A DNA stretch of 49,836 nucleotides from an uncultured Spiribacter sp. (GTDB lineage: Bacteria; Pseudomonadota; Gammaproteobacteria; Nitrococcales; Nitrococcaceae): contig CAJXMI010000005.1 in the NCBI GenBank assembly GCA_913056145.1, positions 1 through 49,836 on the forward strand. Reading direction: 5' to 3'. The translations under genes were made by a program, and so were the position numbers. Below, one piece after another: positions 43,146 to 49,836 of the stretch. The first letter of the stretch is position 1. Every line of letters starts with the position of its first letter. Below the pieces are notes generated by a model, which saw nothing but the letters and a program-made list of their open reading frames with translations, ran no database searches and had not been told where the DNA came from.

Positions 43146-44537
43146 ATGGACGAACAAATCACCCGCCTGGTCCGCTGGTTCCGTCACAGCACGCCCTATA
43201 TCCATGCCCACCGTGGTCACACTTTTGTTGTCAGCTTTGGCGGCGAGACGCTGGCTGCCGGTGAGGCCGCCGGGCTCATCCATGATCTGGCCCTGCTGCG
43301 CGGGCTGGGAGTGCGGCTGGTGTTGGTGCCCGGCGCGCGACCGCAAGTCGAGCAACGCCTTAACGCCCGGGGCGCGGCCATTGAGTATGTGAACGGGCTG
43401 CGTGTGACCAACCCCGAGGCACTTGCCTGTGTGCGCGATGCCGTGGGCAGCGTCCGGCTTGAGCTGGAAGCGCTGTTTTCGATGGGCCTTGGCAACTCGC
43501 CGATGGCCGGGCTGCGCCTGCAGGTCGCGTCGGGCAACTTCGTGACGGCCCGTCCGCTTGGGATTCGGGATGGCGTTGATTATCAGCACACCGGTGAGGT
43601 GCGCAGAATCGATGCCGATGCCATTCGTGCGCGACTCGACGATGGTGCCGTTGCCCTTGTGAGCCCGCTCGGCGTCTCACCGACGGGCGAGCAGTTCAAC
43701 CTCTATGCCGAAGATGTCGCGGTCTCGGTGGCCCGCACCCTCCAGGCCGACAAGCTGATCTACCTCCACGAGGGCTCGCAGCTTGTGGACAGGCACGATC
43801 GTCCGGTTGGCGAACTGACGGTGGAGGAGGCAGCTGCTTGCCTGTCCACAACAACGTGCCTGTCCAGTACCTCGCGGACCGAGCCCGGGAGTAGTGGACA
43901 GGCACGTTGTTCGGCGCAGGGGGTGGCGCCGCAGCTCGAGCGGGCCATTGAGGCGTGTCGGAGTGGGGTGCCGCGGGTGCATCTGTTGCCGCGGGCGATG
44001 GACGGGGCCTTGCTGGGGGAGCTCTTTACGCGGGACGGAGTGGGTACATTGATCACCCCACGCCCCTTCGAGCAGCTACGCACCGCGCGGGTCGGCGACA
44101 TCAGCGGCGTCCTGGCGCTGATTGCCCCGCTTGAGCGCGATGGCACGCTTGTCGAGCGCACCCGCGAGCGGCTTGAGACGGAGATCGAGGATTTTACGGT
44201 GATGGAGCGCGAAGGCACTGTCGTGGCCTGCGCCGCGCTGCACCCGCTGGCAAACAGCGCTGTGGCCGAGCTGGCCTGTGTGGTGGTGCACCCGGAGTAT
44301 CGCAGCGGCCACCGTGGCGCCCGCCTGCTGGAGAGCATCGAACAGGATGCGCTTCGCGCCGGCTACGAGCAGCTGTGCGTGCTGACCACCCGCACAGCCC
44401 ACTGGTTTCGAGAACACGGCTTTGAGCCAGCCGAAGTGGACGATCTGCCCGTGAGCCGTCAGGCCTTTTACAACCTGGCGCGCGGCTCGCAGGTGCTGGT
44501 CAAGACCCTCAAACCCTCAGCGCATGGCGATGCGTGA
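43146..44537 (+). CDS. argA: N-acetylglutamate synthase with a repeat-built linker
   Basis: First step of arginine synthesis: acetyl-CoA plus glutamate. The N-terminal amino-acid-kinase-like domain (FVVSFGGETLAAGEAAGLIHDLALL, LVLVPGARPQVEQRL) is followed by a C-terminal GNAT acetyltransferase (VACAALHPL, ELACVVVHPEYRSGHRGARLL, LCVLTTRTAHWF). 463 residues versus 443 in E. coli. Residues about 214-258 are unusual: four decamers encode VDRHDRP, CLSTT, CLSST and SGQAR in a linker before QLERAIEACRSGV. Its 3' end overlaps the convergent bax-like gene by 21 bases. Confidence 0.95.
   Translation: MDEQITRLVRWFRHSTPYIHAHRGHTFVVSFGGETLAAGEAAGLIHDLALLRGLGVRLVLVPGARPQVEQRLNARGAAIEYVNGLRVTNPEALACVRDAVGSVRLELEALFSMGLGNSPMAGLRLQVASGNFVTARPLGIRDGVDYQHTGEVRRIDADAIRARLDDGAVALVSPLGVSPTGEQFNLYAEDVAVSVARTLQADKLIYLHEGSQLVDRHDRPVGELTVEEAAACLSTTTCLSSTSRTEPGSSGQARCSAQGVAPQLERAIEACRSGVPRVHLLPRAMDGALLGELFTRDGVGTLITPRPFEQLRTARVGDISGVLALIAPLERDGTLVERTRERLETEIEDFTVMEREGTVVACAALHPLANSAVAELACVVVHPEYRSGHRGARLLESIEQDALRAGYEQLCVLTTRTAHWFREHGFEPAEVDDLPVSRQAFYNLARGSQVLVKTLKPSAHGDA
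43784..43908. repeat. Four decamers inside argA with an inverted pair
   Basis: Cores at 43786 (+), 43839 (-), 43857 (-) and 43895 (+). AACGTGCCTGTCCA (43853-43866) and TGGACAGGCACGTT (43895-43908) are 14-bp perfect inverted arms with a 28-base loop, a hairpin within coding sequence. Confidence 0.95.
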
Positions 44538-45458
44538 GGAATCATCCGACAACCGGGCATTGGCCGCCAGCCGGTGCAGCTGCTCACTTTCAATCATGGC
44601 CCGCACCTCGTATACGTAATCCCAGCCACGCTGTGAATACTGCTCCAGACCGGCGGTCATGACCGTCGGATCCATTACGCGCCCCTCTGCATGCGCCCGC
44701 GCCCGCAGCGTGCGAAACCGCGTATATGCCGAGTGGCTGTTCAGATTGTTCAGATAACTGCGAACCGACAGACGGGGGTTGGCAAACACCCGCACGAAAT
44801 GATCGGCATCCTCGGCACGATCCCGGGGCACCAGCCCGATATCCGGATTCCAGGTCCACTCGCCGAACAGATTATTACCCTCGCGCGCAAACCGTGACGT
44901 GCCCCAGCCGCTCTCCTTGGCGGCCTGCGCCAACGCAAGTGCCGGCGGCACCGTGTCGACGCGACGCTTCAGGGCCTGCACCGTCTCGGGTGCGAGCGGC
45001 TCGCCTTCAACATCGTACTCGGCCGCCAGCCGGCCAAGAATCGTGACCCGACGCGGCTCGGGCAGGCTGTCGCCGAGCGCCAGAAACAATCGCTGGCGCT
45101 GCGCTTCGATGCGCGCATTCTCGGCCAGCACCATTGGCAGCAACGCTCTGAAAAACAGCGACTTGCGAAGCTCCGGGTCGACCTCGTCCAGATCCGGCGG
45201 AAACGCCTCGATGGTAATCGGCGGCACCTCTTGCGTGGGCCAGAGGTACCCGGCCTGCGTGAACACCGCATCCAGCTGCTCGGCGCTATCCGCCGGCACG
45301 ATCGCAAGCGGCGGGATCTCGCCATCGCTGTTGGCCGTACCCGGCCAGCCAAGCCACCACATGGCAAGGCCGATGACCAGTGCCGTCACAGGCAGCGCGT
45401 CCACCACCGCCGCCAGCGGATTGCTGCGGCCTTTTGCGATCATCCGTTCACTCGACAT
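44517..45458 (-). CDS. Bax-like N-acetylglucosaminidase (peptidoglycan hydrolase)
   Basis: A 313-residue protein with one N-terminal membrane anchor (ALPVTALVIGLAMWWLGW) and a C-terminal glucosaminidase domain (LALAQAAKESGWGTSRFAREGNNLFGEW), whose Glu in AAKESGW is the likely acid. It resembles E. coli Bax. GGAG sits 7 bases before the ATG, and the start overlaps the EVE-gene stop by 11 bases, suggesting coupling. Probable role is trimming of cell-wall glycans (family knowledge). Confidence 0.88.
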   Translation of the reverse strand: MSSERMIAKGRSNPLAAVVDALPVTALVIGLAMWWLGWPGTANSDGEIPPLAIVPADSAEQLDAVFTQAGYLWPTQEVPPITIEAFPPDLDEVDPELRKSLFFRALLPMVLAENARIEAQRQRLFLALGDSLPEPRRVTILGRLAAEYDVEGEPLAPETVQALKRRVDTVPPALALAQAAKESGWGTSRFAREGNNLFGEWTWNPDIGLVPRDRAEDADHFVRVFANPRLSVRSYLNNLNSHSAYTRFRTLRARAHAEGRVMDPTVMTAGLEQYSQRGWDYVYEVRAMIESEQLHRLAANARLSDDSSRIAMR

Positions 45459-45921
45459 CCTGTTTCTCCATTTCGAGGATATGCGCCCATTCATCCTCCG
45501 TGACCGGCATCACCGACAGGCGATTGCCGCGGCGCACAAGTGCCATATCTGAGAGTGCGGGATCGGCTTTGAGTTCCGCCAGGCTGATAACGCGGCGTGT
45601 GTGACGAATGTATTTAACATCCACCATTAACCAGCGCGGATTGGCGGGGTCACTTTTGGGGTCGTAATACTTTTCATTGGGATCAAAGGCGGTATGGTCG
45701 GGATAAGCCCCGCTTACCACCTCCATAACGCCGACAACACCGGGGACTTTGGTATTGGAGTGATAGAAAAACGCCAGGTCACCGGGCTGAAATTGATCCC
45801 GGAACATATTGCGAACCTGATAATTTCGAATGCCGTCCCAGTGCTCCTTGCCGTCGGGCTCGGCCGCGAGATGATCGATGCCATACACATCGGGTTCGGA
45901 TTTCATTAGCCAATAGGCCAT
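45448..45921 (-). CDS. EVE-domain protein
   Basis: A 157-residue single EVE domain (MAYWLMKSEPDVYGIDHL, HWDGIRNYQVRNMFRD, GDLAFFYHSNTKVPGVVGVMEV, DPANPRWLMVDVKY). EVE proteins belong to the PUA-like fold and are thought to bind modified bases in DNA or RNA. AGGTGG precedes the ATG. Located between ygfA and the bax-like gene, an arrangement seen in other gammaproteobacteria. Confidence 0.92.
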   Translation of the reverse strand: MAYWLMKSEPDVYGIDHLAAEPDGKEHWDGIRNYQVRNMFRDQFQPGDLAFFYHSNTKVPGVVGVMEVVSGAYPDHTAFDPNEKYYDPKSDPANPRWLMVDVKYIRHTRRVISLAELKADPALSDMALVRRGNRLSVMPVTEDEWAHILEMEKQDVE

Positions 45922-45965
45922 GGCGCCACCTGAATGCCTGTTTTTACTCCAATTAGCCGCGCATT

Positions 45966-46598
45966 CTACCACGCATGCGTTTTGCGATCCGTGACACAGG
46001 TCTCAACAGGCTGATCCCAGGGGTCATGAGGCAATGCCGGCACCTCCTGGCAAGCATGCGCAATGCCCACCCGGCAGGGGCGGCGAAATCTGCCGCGGCC
46101 GGCGAGCGTGCGGTCATAAAAACCGCCGCCCATTCCCAGCCGATGTCCTGCCGAATCAAATCCGACGAGCGGCATCAATAAAAGATCGATGCGATTGAGG
46201 GGAATGGCCCGACTGCTGCTGCGGACGGGCTCGGGCACCTGCAGCAGTCCGGGCCGCCGTGGTGTCGCCGGCCCGGCCACCCGAAAGACCAGCCGGCCCT
46301 CACGCAACGCCGCCCGTCGGCCCCGTTGCCCCGGCGGCGGTTGAATAACCGGCAGACAGACGGTCTTGCCGGCCTGCCAGGCGGCCTGCATGAGCCGCGA
46401 CGTGTCGATTTCGCCGTCGCCCGACACAAACACCCCCACGATGCGTGCCCGCCGCCAGGCCCGTAGACGCCGGACCCGCGCTGTAACGGCCCGCGCCGCG
46501 CCAGTCGCAGCACGGCCAGCGACGGCTCGCCGTGCTGCACGCAGCGCGCGGCGGAGTTCGCGTTTCTGAAGTGCGGTTGAGTGAGTGCTGGACGCCAT
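45966..46598 (-). CDS. ygfA: 5-formyltetrahydrofolate cyclo-ligase
   Basis: Converts 5-formyl-THF to methenyl-THF with ATP. 210 residues, with the Arg-rich N-terminal helix (KRELRRALRAARRAV) and the signature RLGMGGGFYDRTL. In E. coli and relatives it is co-transcribed downstream of 6S RNA, and the same order is found here. Confidence 0.93.
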   Translation of the reverse strand: MASSTHSTALQKRELRRALRAARRAVAGRAATGAARAVTARVRRLRAWRRARIVGVFVSGDGEIDTSRLMQAAWQAGKTVCLPVIQPPPGQRGRRAALREGRLVFRVAGPATPRRPGLLQVPEPVRSSSRAIPLNRIDLLLMPLVGFDSAGHRLGMGGGFYDRTLAGRGRFRRPCRVGIAHACQEVPALPHDPWDQPVETCVTDRKTHAW

Positions 46599-46724
46599 AT
46601 CCGCCGGCCTTACACCAACACTGCCGACAACGGAGCCGGGAGGTCGGCCACGGGTTGCGCCCGCAAAGCCAGGGCCACGCGCCGAGCGGTGGTCAACCGC
46701 GGCCGGGTTGACCAGAACATGAAG

Positions 46725-46913
46725 CGGTTACCCACGACGCCGGTCGGGCAACGCCCTTGAACCCTTCGGTTCAGGTCGGGGAGGGCGAGTGCCCCCTTAG
46801 GCTTTCCGCTCGGGGCGGACTTGCACACCAGAGTCACTACAACGTCTCCCCTGAGGCGCATGATTGTAGGGTCAAGAATGCTATCTGCCCGTATCGAACG
46901 CCGCAGGCAACCT
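46725..46913 (-). ncRNA. ssrS: 6S RNA
   Basis: RNA-polymerase-holding regulator. Located between zapA and ygfA, as in most gammaproteobacteria. The minus strand carries the conserved 3' block GAACCGAAGGGTTCAAGGGC and an AAGCCTAA segment seen in the E. coli RNA. The ends pair: GGTTGCCTGCGGCGTT (46912 downward) with GGCGTCGTGGGTAACC (ending 46726) gives a 16-bp stem with G-U pairs, then GGGC/GCCC. About 189 bases. The exact ends are inferred from pairing. The remaining bases to 46599 and 46997 show no gene. Confidence 0.9.
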
Positions 46914-46997
46914 GACTACAGTCTGCATCCGCGCCGCGCGCCCCGTCCAGCCTTATCATGAACGCCGCCGGGACGGCGGTCGCTCGGTGTGCTCGGC

Positions 46998-47309
46998 TCA
47001 GCGCCGGAGCTCGGCCGGGATCTCCACGTCATCGAGATACTCGCTGATCTGCCGATCGAGCGCCTCCAGGCGGTGCTGGACAGCCTCGGCGCCGGCCGCA
47101 TCCCCGCGCGCCTCGAGCAGCTCATGGGTGAGGTTGAGGGCCGCCATGATGGCGATGCGGTCGATGCCAACGATGCGCCCGGCGTCGCGGATCTCGCGCA
47201 TCCGGGCATCCAGATGGCGTGCGGATTCGAGCAGACTCTCGCGCTCTTCGGGCGGGGCCGCCACCATGAAATCGCGATCGAGAATGCGCACCTGGACCGG
47301 TTCGCTCAT
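46998..47309 (-). CDS. zapA: Cell division protein ZapA
   Basis: Cytoplasmic FtsZ-ring stabiliser. 103 residues starting MSEPVQVRILDRDFMVAAPPEERESLLESARHLDARM, the ZapA N-terminal globular fold, then a C-terminal coiled coil. Its ATG overlaps the stop of the upstream ZapB-like gene by one base (ATGA). 6S RNA follows downstream. Confidence 0.93.
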   Translation of the reverse strand: MSEPVQVRILDRDFMVAAPPEERESLLESARHLDARMREIRDAGRIVGIDRIAIMAALNLTHELLEARGDAAGAEAVQHRLEALDRQISEYLDDVEIPAELRR

Positions 47310-47530
47310 CAGCTGTGCTCCAGCGCCTTCAGTCGGCTGATCATGGCGTCAATGCGTGCGCGGGCCGTCTCGTTTTTCTCGAGCAAAGCCGCCCGCTCGG
47401 CGTTCAGCGACTCCTGCGAGGCCAGCAGCACCCGGTTTTCGCTGCGCAACTGCTCGCAAAGCTGCAGCAGGCGCGCGACGCGCTGCTCCAGCTGTACCAT
47501 CTGTTCGCTAACGGAATCAGTCACTTGCAA
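47309..47530 (-). CDS. ZapB-like small coiled-coil protein (TIGR02449 type)
   Basis: A 73-residue, almost entirely coiled-coil protein (VEQLEQRVARLLQLCEQLRSENRVLLASQESLNAERAALL-type heptads, shown in part). Genes of this kind precede zapA in many gammaproteobacteria and are thought to act with it in division. The start is ATG (MQVTDSV), 51 bases from the divergent ygfB gene. Confidence 0.82.
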   Translation of the reverse strand: MQVTDSVSEQMVQLEQRVARLLQLCEQLRSENRVLLASQESLNAERAALLEKNETARARIDAMISRLKALEHS

Positions 47531-47581
47531 TGCCCCCGCCGAATCCCTTCGAGCCTATCACGAATGCTAGAATACTGCCCC

Positions 47582-48169
47582 ATGAACGATTCGCAACGCT
47601 ACAACACCGTGGCCGGGGCGCTTGCCGGCGTCGAGGCCAACCTCTCGGCGGCGGAGGCCCATGGCATGCTCTGCGGGCTTTTCTGCAGCCCGGACACCCC
47701 CGAGGCCGCCCGCTGGATCGCGCAGGTGCTCGACGGCCTCTCGCCCAAGGGTGAGCCGGCCCGCGAAGTGCTCGAGGCGCTCACCGAGCTCTATCACGAC
47801 ACCCGCGACCGGCTCGAGAACGACAGCCTCGAGTTCGAGCCACTTTTGCCCCACGACGAGGCAGAGCTCACGCAACGCGCCGCGGCGCTTGGCCAATGGT
47901 GCGAGGGCTTGCTCTTCGGGCTTGGCATTGCCGGCACTCACGATCCGGCCAAACTGCCGCGCGAGGCCAACGAAGTGGTCAGCGACGTGACCGAGATCGC
48001 CCGCATCGACAGCGACACCCAGGCCGACGAGGACAGCGAGATCGCCTATACCGAGCTGGTGGAATACCTCCGCGCCGCCACCCTGCTGCTGCGCGAACAC
48101 ACCGCACTGCCGTCATCGGCCAAACCGGTCGATGGCGGGACTGCGCCCGGCAAGGATCTGTTTCACTGA
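47582..48169 (+). CDS. ygfB: YgfB/UPF0149 family protein
   Basis: A 195-residue cytoplasmic helical protein (MLCGLFCSPDTPE, LEFEPLLPHDE, LGQWCEGLLFGLG) of the UPF0149 family. Its start at MNDSQRYNTVAGAL follows the divergent zapB-like gene. The conserved order ygfB-pepP-ubiH indicates operon membership; in Pseudomonas a homologue influences antibiotic-related gene expression (family knowledge), but the role here is open. Confidence 0.9.
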   Translation: MNDSQRYNTVAGALAGVEANLSAAEAHGMLCGLFCSPDTPEAARWIAQVLDGLSPKGEPAREVLEALTELYHDTRDRLENDSLEFEPLLPHDEAELTQRAAALGQWCEGLLFGLGIAGTHDPAKLPREANEVVSDVTEIARIDSDTQADEDSEIAYTELVEYLRAATLLLREHTALPSSAKPVDGGTAPGKDLFH

Positions 48170-48229
48170 GGCGGGACAACGGCCAAACCCCGGCCCATCG
48201 CGCCGATCAAACAAGGAATGCCACCACCG

Positions 48230-49531
48230 ATGGACAACGCCGAACACGCCCGCCGCCGCGAGACGCTGATGCACCACATCGGTGACGACGGCATCGCCGT
48301 GCTCGCCGCCGCCCCCGAGCGCCCGCGCAACCGCGATGTGCATCATCCCTATCGGCAGGACAGCGATTTCCTCTACCTGACCGGGTTCGACGAGCCCGAG
48401 GCCGTTGCGGTGCTGGTACCAGGCCGCGATCAAGGCCAGTACATCCTGTTCTCACGCGAGCGCGACCCGCAGCGCGAGACCTGGGAAGGCCGCACGATTG
48501 GCCAGGACGCCGCCGTCAGCGAATTCGGCGCTGATGACGCCTTTCCCATCGATGACATCGACGACATTCTCCCGGGGCTTATGGAGGGCCGCGCCAAGGT
48601 CTACTGCGCGATGGGCGCCGATCCGGCCTTCGACCAGCGCCTGATCGGCTGGGTCAACGCCCTGCGCGCCCGCGCCCGGGCGGGCGTCAAGGCGCCGCTT
48701 GAGTATGGCTCGCTCGAGCACATCGTCCACGAAATGCGCCTCGTCAAATCCCGTGCCGAGGCCGCAAAAATGCGCGAGGCCGCCCGCCTCACCGCGGCCG
48801 CCCACGAGCGGCTGCTCAACGTCATCCGCCCCGGCCTGCGCGAATACGAGATCGAAGCCGAACTCCTCTATGACTTCCGCCGCCACAACGGCGAGCCCGC
48901 CTACCCCATTATTGCCGGCAGCGGCGCCAACGCCTGTGTGCTGCACTACATTGCCAACAATGCCGAGCTGCGCGCCGGAGAGCAGATCCTGATCGATGCC
49001 GGCATCGAACTCGATGGCTACGCCGCGGATATCACCCGCACCCTGCCGGTCAGCGGCCGGTTTTCGGCCGAGCAGCGGGCGATCTACGAGGTCGTGCTCG
49101 ACGCCCAGCGGGCTGCGCTCGACGAAGTGCGTCCGGGCCAGCACTGGAATGCCGGCCACGAGGCGGCCACCCGGGTCCTGGTTGAGGGCATGCTCGACCT
49201 CGGCCTGCTTACCGGCGATATCGACGAGGTCATCGAAAACGGGGACTACCGCCGGTTCTTCATGCACCGCACCGGCCACTGGCTGGGCATGGATGTCCAC
49301 GACGTGGGCGACTACAAAATCGACGGCCACTGGCGCGAGCTGGAACCGGGCATGGCCCTGACGGTCGAACCGGGCCTTTACATCCCGCCCGGCAGCCCGG
49401 TCGACGAGCGCTGGCACGGCATCGGCGTGCGCATCGAGGACAATTGCCTGGTCACCCGCGACGGCCACGAAAATCTCACCGAGGCCGCGCCCAAGGCCAT
49501 CGCCGACATCGAGGCGGCCATGGCGGGCTGA
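48230..49531 (+). CDS. pepP: Xaa-Pro aminopeptidase
   Basis: Removes N-terminal residues before proline. 433 residues. The dinuclear metal site is visible: Asp in LIDAGIELDGY and DITRTLP, His in HRTGHWLGMDVHDVG, Glu in LTVEPGLYIPP and Glu in VRIEDN. The N-terminal domain holds FLYLTGFDEPEAV. The start MDNAEHARRRETL was chosen because AGGA lies 12 bases upstream; an ATG 12 bases earlier is too close to it. The gene is free of decamers. Confidence 0.96.
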   Translation: MDNAEHARRRETLMHHIGDDGIAVLAAAPERPRNRDVHHPYRQDSDFLYLTGFDEPEAVAVLVPGRDQGQYILFSRERDPQRETWEGRTIGQDAAVSEFGADDAFPIDDIDDILPGLMEGRAKVYCAMGADPAFDQRLIGWVNALRARARAGVKAPLEYGSLEHIVHEMRLVKSRAEAAKMREAARLTAAAHERLLNVIRPGLREYEIEAELLYDFRRHNGEPAYPIIAGSGANACVLHYIANNAELRAGEQILIDAGIELDGYAADITRTLPVSGRFSAEQRAIYEVVLDAQRAALDEVRPGQHWNAGHEAATRVLVEGMLDLGLLTGDIDEVIENGDYRRFFMHRTGHWLGMDVHDVGDYKIDGHWRELEPGMALTVEPGLYIPPGSPVDERWHGIGVRIEDNCLVTRDGHENLTEAAPKAIADIEAAMAG

Positions 49532-49581
49532 GCCGGGCGGCGGCGCTGCGCCACGTTGCAGGGCCTTCTGGAGGAGCCGGA

Positions 49582-49836
49582 ATGACGGACAATCATTACG
49601 ACATCATTATCGCCGGCGGCGGCCTGGTGGGTGCCAGTCTGGCCGTAGCGCTCAAGGGCAGTGGCCTGCGCGTCGCCGTGGTTGAGCCCGTGCCCCCGCA
49701 GTCCGAGGCGCAGCCCAGCTTTGACGACCGGCAGACCGCGCTTGCCCCCACCTCGCGCCGGTTCTTTCAGAACCTCGGCCTGTGGGATCAAATCGCCGAC
49801 GGGGTCGAGGCCATCCAGAAAATTCATGTCTCCGAC
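49582..49836 (+). CDS. ubiH: 2-octaprenyl-6-methoxyphenyl hydroxylase (3'-truncated by window)
   Basis: FAD-dependent monooxygenase of ubiquinone synthesis. Only 85 residues are visible: the FAD-binding GGGLVGASLA at the N-terminus, a Glu at the end of the second strand (AVVEP), then SFDDRQTALAPTSRRFF and QKIHVSD, typical of UbiH rather than VisC. GGAGGAG precedes the ATG. It follows pepP by 50 bases. The gene continues beyond the window. Confidence 0.93.
   Translation, partial: MTDNHYDIIIAGGGLVGASLAVALKGSGLRVAVVEPVPPQSEAQPSFDDRQTALAPTSRRFFQNLGLWDQIADGVEAIQKIHVSD

Larger units (their letters stand above)
2871..43904. repeat. Dispersed decamer family TGGACAGGCA (57 exact copies)
   Basis: Extended consensus TAGTGGACAGGCACG, with position 3 often C. 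First bases of TGGACAGGCA on +: 2871, 6062, 7651, 8738, 9723, 13902, 14709, 16474, 16910, 17601, 18480, 22652, 22854, 22958, 24392, 24846, 32241, 32387, 34053, 34414, 35332, 36977, 37661, 41416, 42321, 42343, 43786, 43895. First bases of TGCCTGTCCA on + (element on -): 4789, 4812, 4834, 4857, 4879, 5954, 6713, 7392, 11450, 12877, 12917, 14135, 15187, 17511, 21653, 21734, 25152, 25173, 25197, 37178, 37207, 40523, 40545, 40568, 41445, 41463, 42508, 43839, 43857. One-mismatch TGGACAGCCA forms start at 2447, 7828, 8488, 12249, 14210, 14687, 16659, 17540, 22595, 34706 and 37706. Found by eye, so a few may be missed. Confidence 0.97.

Noticed and set aside
46610-46861. Small open frame in the zapA-ygfA gap as a gene
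   Set aside because: It overlaps the 6S RNA, whose conserved segments and end pairing explain the region.

Overview
This window is GC-rich chromosomal DNA of a gammaproteobacterium. The evidence is conserved synteny: atpD-atpC-glmU-glmS; polA-sRNA-engB; cytochrome c4-ccs1-ccsA-dsbA; tesA divergent from ybbA-ybbP; trxA-rho; thyA-folA-lgt; and zapB-zapA-6S RNA-ygfA next to ygfB-pepP-ubiH. The style (System II cytochrome c maturation, a class-I-like PHA synthase, a compact genome) would fit a halophilic Ectothiorhodospiraceae-like lineage, but that placement is inference.

Layout. 1-4774: end of the ATP synthase operon, then UDP-GlcNAc synthesis (glmU, glmS). 4775-17500: a more accessory stretch with a DUF4177-like protein, a TM2-like membrane protein, an unclassified transporter-like protein, an EF-hand protein, an SDR, two short PAS/LOV proteins, a START-like protein, a REP-associated tyrosine transposase (RAYT), an FAH hydrolase, Ohr, a cystathionine-lyase-like enzyme and the Zur-controlled znuCB/znuA zinc uptake locus. 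17700-24750: oxyR, uvrD, a LOG-family protein, polA and a candidate ErsA-like small RNA. 24750-31270: engB and the cytochrome c / thiol-redox cluster. 31300-37130: tesA/ybbA/ybbP and phaC. 37240-44540: cysQ, trxA, rho, folA, thyA, lgt, an SH3/coiled-coil protein and argA. 44500-49836: a Bax-like glucosaminidase, an EVE protein, ygfA, 6S RNA, zapA, zapB-like, ygfB, pepP and the start of ubiH.

The outstanding signal is a dispersed decamer, TGGACAGGCA, usually within TAGTGGACAGGCACG. Reading by eye I count at least 57 exact copies (28 on the + strand, 29 on the - strand), plus 11 copies of TGGACAGCCA. About 0.1 copy of any given decamer is expected by chance in this length. Roughly half the copies lie in intergenic gaps. 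The rest lie inside genes, where all reading frames of the core are open (VDRH, SGQA, WTGT; VPVH, CLST, ACP). In PolA, GlmU and YbbA the copies appear to have arisen by substitution without length change; in EngB, ArgA and CysQ they form extra loops. Clusters repeat at 22-23 bp spacing, and some pairs form perfect 15-17 bp inverted repeats. Density, strand balance and coding tolerance resemble DNA-uptake sequences; the neighbouring RAYT gene and the frequent GTAG prefix resemble a REP/RAYT system. The window alone cannot decide between them.
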